Shown: positions 4,901 through 7,235 of the stretch, one piece after another
Layout of the letters: every line of letters starts with the position of its first letter
Numbering within the stretch: position 1 is the stretch's first letter
Assembly: GCA_964423345.1 (NCBI GenBank)
Contig: CAYREV010000059.1
Span: 1-7,235, forward strand
DNA: 7,235 nucleotides
Direction: 5' to 3'
From: CAYREV01 sp964423345
GTDB taxonomy: Bacteria; Bacteroidota; Rhodothermia; Balneolales; Balneolaceae
Position numbers and translations under genes: made by a program
Notes under the pieces: generated by a model
Told to the model about the DNA's origin: nothing
Databases searched by the model: none
What the model saw: the letters and a program-made list of their open reading frames with translations, nothing else

Positions 4901-6232
4901 ATGCGCGAAGCGCACCCCCGCGAGCGTGACACCGGTGTCGAGTGGTACGTCAGCGACGCCGACGGCACCGGTGGTCGGCTGCGCGCGACCCCCGAGGCGT
5001 TCCGGGTGCGCGAACTCGAGGCGTTCGACCACGAGCCGCTCGACGCCGACCGCGGCTCGTATCCACATCTCGTCCTCCGCGCGACGCTGCGCTCGTGGGA
5101 CACCAACGACTTCGCGGGCGCGCTCGCCTCGAAGCTCGGCATCTCCCGCGAGCGCGTCTCGTGGGCGGGGACGAAGGACAAACGCGCCGTCACGACCCAG
5201 CTGTTCTCCGTCGAGGGAATCGACGCGGCCGCGCTCCCGACGCTCGACGAGGCCGAGCTGGAACCGCTCGGACGCGCCGGCCGGCCGGTGCTGTTCGGCG
5301 ACCTCGCGGGCAACGAGTTCGAGATCAGCGTCGCGGAGCCCGACGCCCCCGACAACGCCGAGGCCATCACCGCGACGCTCCGCGCGTTCGCCGGCGGCGA
5401 CCGCGTCGGCGTGCCGAACTACTTCGGGCCCCAACGGTTCGGCAGCGCCCGGCCCGTCACCCACCGAGTCGGGCTCGACCTCCTCCGCGGCGAGTGGGAA
5501 GCAGCCGTCAGGACGTACGTCTGCGAGACGACGGACGCGGAGCCGGACGACAGCAGCACGGCCCGCACCGCGGTCGCCGACCGATGGGGCGACGACTGGG
5601 GGGCGCTCACGGAGCTGCTTCCCCGACGACTCCGCTACGAGCGCTCGCTGCTGCAGGGGCTCGCCGAGACGGGTGGCGACGACCCCGACGACTTCCGCGC
5701 GGCGCTCGAGCGGCTCCCCTCGAACCTCCAGCAGCTGTTCGTCCACGCGGCACAGTCGTACGCGTTCAACCGGATGCTCTCGGCGCGGCTCGACCGCGGG
5801 CTCCCGTTCGACGAGGCCGTCCCCGGTGACGTCGTCTGTTTTGCCGACCGCGACGCCCCCGCCGGGGTCCGCGTGCCCGACACCGACCGCATCCAGCAGG
5901 TGACAGCCGAGCGCGTCGACACGGTGAACCGCCACGTCGACCGCGGGCGGGCGTTCGTCACCGCGCCGCTCGTCGGCACGGACACCGAGTTCGCCGACGG
6001 CGAGCAGGGGGAGATCGAGCGGGCCGTCCTCGACGACCTCGGCCTCGCACGGGGCGACTTCGACCTGCCCGGCGAGTTCGGTTCGACCGGCACGCGGCGC
6101 GCGATGCTCGTGACGACGGCGATGACGGTGGACCGCGACCCGCTGACGTTCACCTTCGCGCTGCCGAAGGGGAGCTACGCGACGACCGTCCTGCGGGAGT
6201 ATCTGAAGACCGACCCGGCCGCGCTCGCCTGA
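4901..6232 (+). CDS. truD: tRNA pseudouridine(13) synthase TruD
   Basis: TruD isomerises a specific uridine of tRNA (U13 in the characterised E. coli enzyme) to pseudouridine, acting in the cytosol without cofactor. The 443-residue protein carries the family landmarks in order. They are an N-terminal segment with RATPEAFRVRELEAF (28-42), then SYPHLVLRATLRSWDTND (53-70), and the catalytic motif WAGTKDKRAVTTQ with the presumed nucleophile Asp93. GVPNYFGPQRFG (170-181) follows, then a long TRUD insertion domain, and finally FTFALPKGSYATTVLREYLK near the C-terminus. The length fits archaeal TruD. ATG 4901 follows CTATAC by about 28 bp, giving a short or absent leader. The frame continues far upstream as an artefact of high GC. 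The gene is followed 71 bp later by the DUF2103 gene on the same strand, and it looks intact. Confidence 0.96.
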   Translation: MREAHPRERDTGVEWYVSDADGTGGRLRATPEAFRVRELEAFDHEPLDADRGSYPHLVLRATLRSWDTNDFAGALASKLGISRERVSWAGTKDKRAVTTQLFSVEGIDAAALPTLDEAELEPLGRAGRPVLFGDLAGNEFEISVAEPDAPDNAEAITATLRAFAGGDRVGVPNYFGPQRFGSARPVTHRVGLDLLRGEWEAAVRTYVCETTDAEPDDSSTARTAVADRWGDDWGALTELLPRRLRYERSLLQGLAETGGDDPDDFRAALERLPSNLQQLFVHAAQSYAFNRMLSARLDRGLPFDEAVPGDVVCFADRDAPAGVRVPDTDRIQQVTAERVDTVNRHVDRGRAFVTAPLVGTDTEFADGEQGEIERAVLDDLGLARGDFDLPGEFGSTGTRRAMLVTTAMTVDRDPLTFTFALPKGSYATTVLREYLKTDPAALA

Positions 6233-6273
6233 CTCCCACGCGACCGCGGGCGGCGCCGGCTGCAGCCGCGCCG

Positions 6274-6279
6274 CTTATC
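6274..6279 (+). promoter_or_regulatory. TATA-like element CTTATC before the DUF2103 gene
   Basis: CTTATC is centred about 27 bp upstream of the ATG at 6304 in an otherwise GC-only stretch, matching the spacing of a leaderless haloarchaeal promoter. It suggests that the DUF2103 gene can be transcribed independently of truD. Confidence 0.45.
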
Positions 6280-6303
6280 GGGCCCGGCGACTTCTTTTCG
6301 GAC

Positions 6304-7026
6304 ATGGACTGCCGGCAGTGTGGGACGCCGCTCGAACGCCCTGGAGACTTCTGTCTCACCTGCCGGACGCCGAACGCGGACGCGGTCGTGCTCGACCTCG
6401 CTCGCGACCGCGCGACGGTCACCAGCCTGTGCGACGGCGAGCCCGTCGCCCGACGGACGGTGACCACCCACCCCGAGGACGACCCCGAACAGGAGCACCG
6501 CGAACTGCGCAACTTCGCGGGGCTCGTCGCCGACGAGGTCCACCGGAAGCGCCCCGAAGAAGTGTACGCCGCCGGCGACCGCGAGGTGCTCACCGCGGTC
6601 CGCGGGGAGCTCCACTACTCGCTGTACCGGGTTGCGGACGACGATCCCGTCGAGGCCGTCATCGCGCGACAGGACGACACGCCCCTGGAGATCGTCGACA
6701 AGTCGGTTGGCGAGAAGCTGGGCGGGAGCCACTCGACGCTCATCGGTGACCGGGCCGGCCGTCGGGCCATCCGGACCGTCGGCGGGCATCCGCACGTGAA
6801 GAAGATTATCCCCGGACCTATCGACGCCGGCGGCTCGGGCTCCCGCACGGGGGTCCGTGCGAAGGCGACCCGGGCGGACGCCAACGGCAACGTCCGACTG
6901 CTCATCCGCGACGGCTCCTCGGTGCAGGAGAACCGTATCGTCACTACCGCGAGCGACCGGGAGATGGGCGAACACGTCCGCGACGACCTGAACGACGCGC
7001 TCAGCGAGGCCGAGCTGCGGGAGTAG
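6304..7026 (+). CDS. Zinc-ribbon protein with DUF2103-like domain
   Basis: This 240-residue cytosolic protein has two parts. The N-terminus has paired cysteines C3-x2-C6 and C17-x2-C20 (MDCRQCGTPLERPGDFCLTC), a zinc-ribbon knuckle pattern. The C-terminal half (about 138-215) matches what I recall of DUF2103, annotated as predicted metal-binding: LGGSHSTLIGDRAG (139-152) with the HST element, and HVKKIIPGPID (164-174). A basic Arg-rich stretch (SRTGVRAKATRADANGNVRL) and IRDGSSVQENRIVTT follow. The middle (21-137) is acidic and contains no motif I know. No reaction is established for the family. Zinc ribbon plus basic patches suggest nucleic-acid binding, and the position between truD and eL43 hints at RNA or ribosome work; both are inference. 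The start fits a leaderless transcript from CTTATC at 6274. Confidence 0.85.
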   Translation: MDCRQCGTPLERPGDFCLTCRTPNADAVVLDLARDRATVTSLCDGEPVARRTVTTHPEDDPEQEHRELRNFAGLVADEVHRKRPEEVYAAGDREVLTAVRGELHYSLYRVADDDPVEAVIARQDDTPLEIVDKSVGEKLGGSHSTLIGDRAGRRAIRTVGGHPHVKKIIPGPIDAGGSGSRTGVRAKATRADANGNVRLLIRDGSSVQENRIVTTASDREMGEHVRDDLNDALSEAELRE

Positions 7027-7142
7027 GCGTCGACTCGGTCCACACGTGCGGGATACCCTTTGCCCACACGCACGCGGCGGACCGGCGACAGCGCCCGCGT
7101 CTCGCAGGGTTTATGGCTCCGAGACGAGTTCCTTTCGATACT
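7027..7142 (+). promoter_or_regulatory. Spacer with eL43 promoter (TTTATGG at 7110-7116)
   Basis: This 116-bp spacer holds TTTATGG, centred about 30 bp before the eL43 ATG at 7143. It predicts a transcription start only a few bases before the start codon. The frames across the first 80 bases show nothing convincing, and I see no hairpin terminator after the DUF2103 stop. Confidence 0.5.
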
Positions 7143-7235
7143 ATGGCCAAGAGCAAGACCGGGAGCGCCGGTCGGTTCGGGGCGCGATACGGCCGCGTCG
7201 CCCGAAAGCGGGTCGCCGACATCGAGGCGGACATG
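7143..7235 (+). CDS. rpl37ae: Large-subunit ribosomal protein eL43 (L37Ae), 5' part
   Basis: The first 31 codons lie in the window and read to its last base. They begin MAKSKTGSAGRFGARYGRVA and end RKRVADIEADM, the characteristic basic N-terminus of archaeal eL43, a zinc-binding protein of the 50S subunit. The zinc-ribbon cysteines lie beyond the edge. The ATG at 7143 follows TTTATGG by about 30 bp. The truncation is due to the window, not the gene. In haloarchaea the gene is commonly followed by the RNA polymerase subunit P gene, which cannot be seen here. Confidence 0.95.
   Translation, partial: MAKSKTGSAGRFGARYGRVARKRVADIEADM

Noticed and set aside
3738..5903. Very long + strand open frames (3738-5903 and 3887-4900) opposite the LeuA/CimA and DUF192 genes
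   Set aside because: They span an N run, are rich in Arg/Ser/Pro, and lie opposite well-supported genes. Only the part from 4901 in the second frame is real, as TruD.

Overview
The window looks like chromosomal DNA of a haloarchaeon (class Halobacteria). The DNA is very GC-rich and the predicted proteins are rich in Asp and Glu. Several start codons lie about 26-30 bp downstream of a TATA-like hexamer, as in leaderless haloarchaeal genes. The right edge opens a haloarchaeal-type ribosomal protein eL43 (L37Ae) gene. A run of 10 N at 3867-3876 shows that this is a scaffolded draft assembly. I cannot name the genus from sequence alone.

Layout. Left (1-1249): a + strand MFS permease with a GTG start. 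Next (1327-2143): two minus-strand genes, a small exported protein of 93 aa and a basic/acidic hypothetical protein of 128 aa. The 148-bp spacer between them holds a striking array of TGAACG hexamers. At about 2144-2204 a compact divergent promoter separates the hypothetical gene from a + strand bifunctional-nuclease-fold (BFN/DUF151) gene (2205-2648). A convergent spacer with two GC-rich hairpins (2649-2799) follows. Then comes a minus-strand 2-isopropylmalate/(R)-citramalate synthase family gene (2800-4327), interrupted by the N gap, with a short overlapping ORF in its leader. A minus-strand DUF192 gene (4461-4817) sits back to back with + strand truD (4901-6232). truD is followed by a zinc-ribbon DUF2103 protein (6304-7026) and the 5' part of rpl37ae (7143-window end).

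How the genes relate. The right part (truD, DUF2103, eL43) is a translation/RNA-modification neighbourhood in which each gene has its own TATA-like element. The LeuA/CimA-family enzyme is a solitary branched-chain amino-acid (or citramalate-route isoleucine) gene with its own promoter. No leuB, leuC, leuD or ilv gene is visible beside it. The left part (permease, secreted peptide, hypothetical protein) is less conserved-looking.

I found no mobile element, CRISPR array, tRNA, rRNA, or clear new multi-gene system. The most unusual unexplained signals are the dyad-symmetric TGAACG array at 1654-1729, the small exported protein beside it, and the short ORF overlapping the leuA/cimA start.
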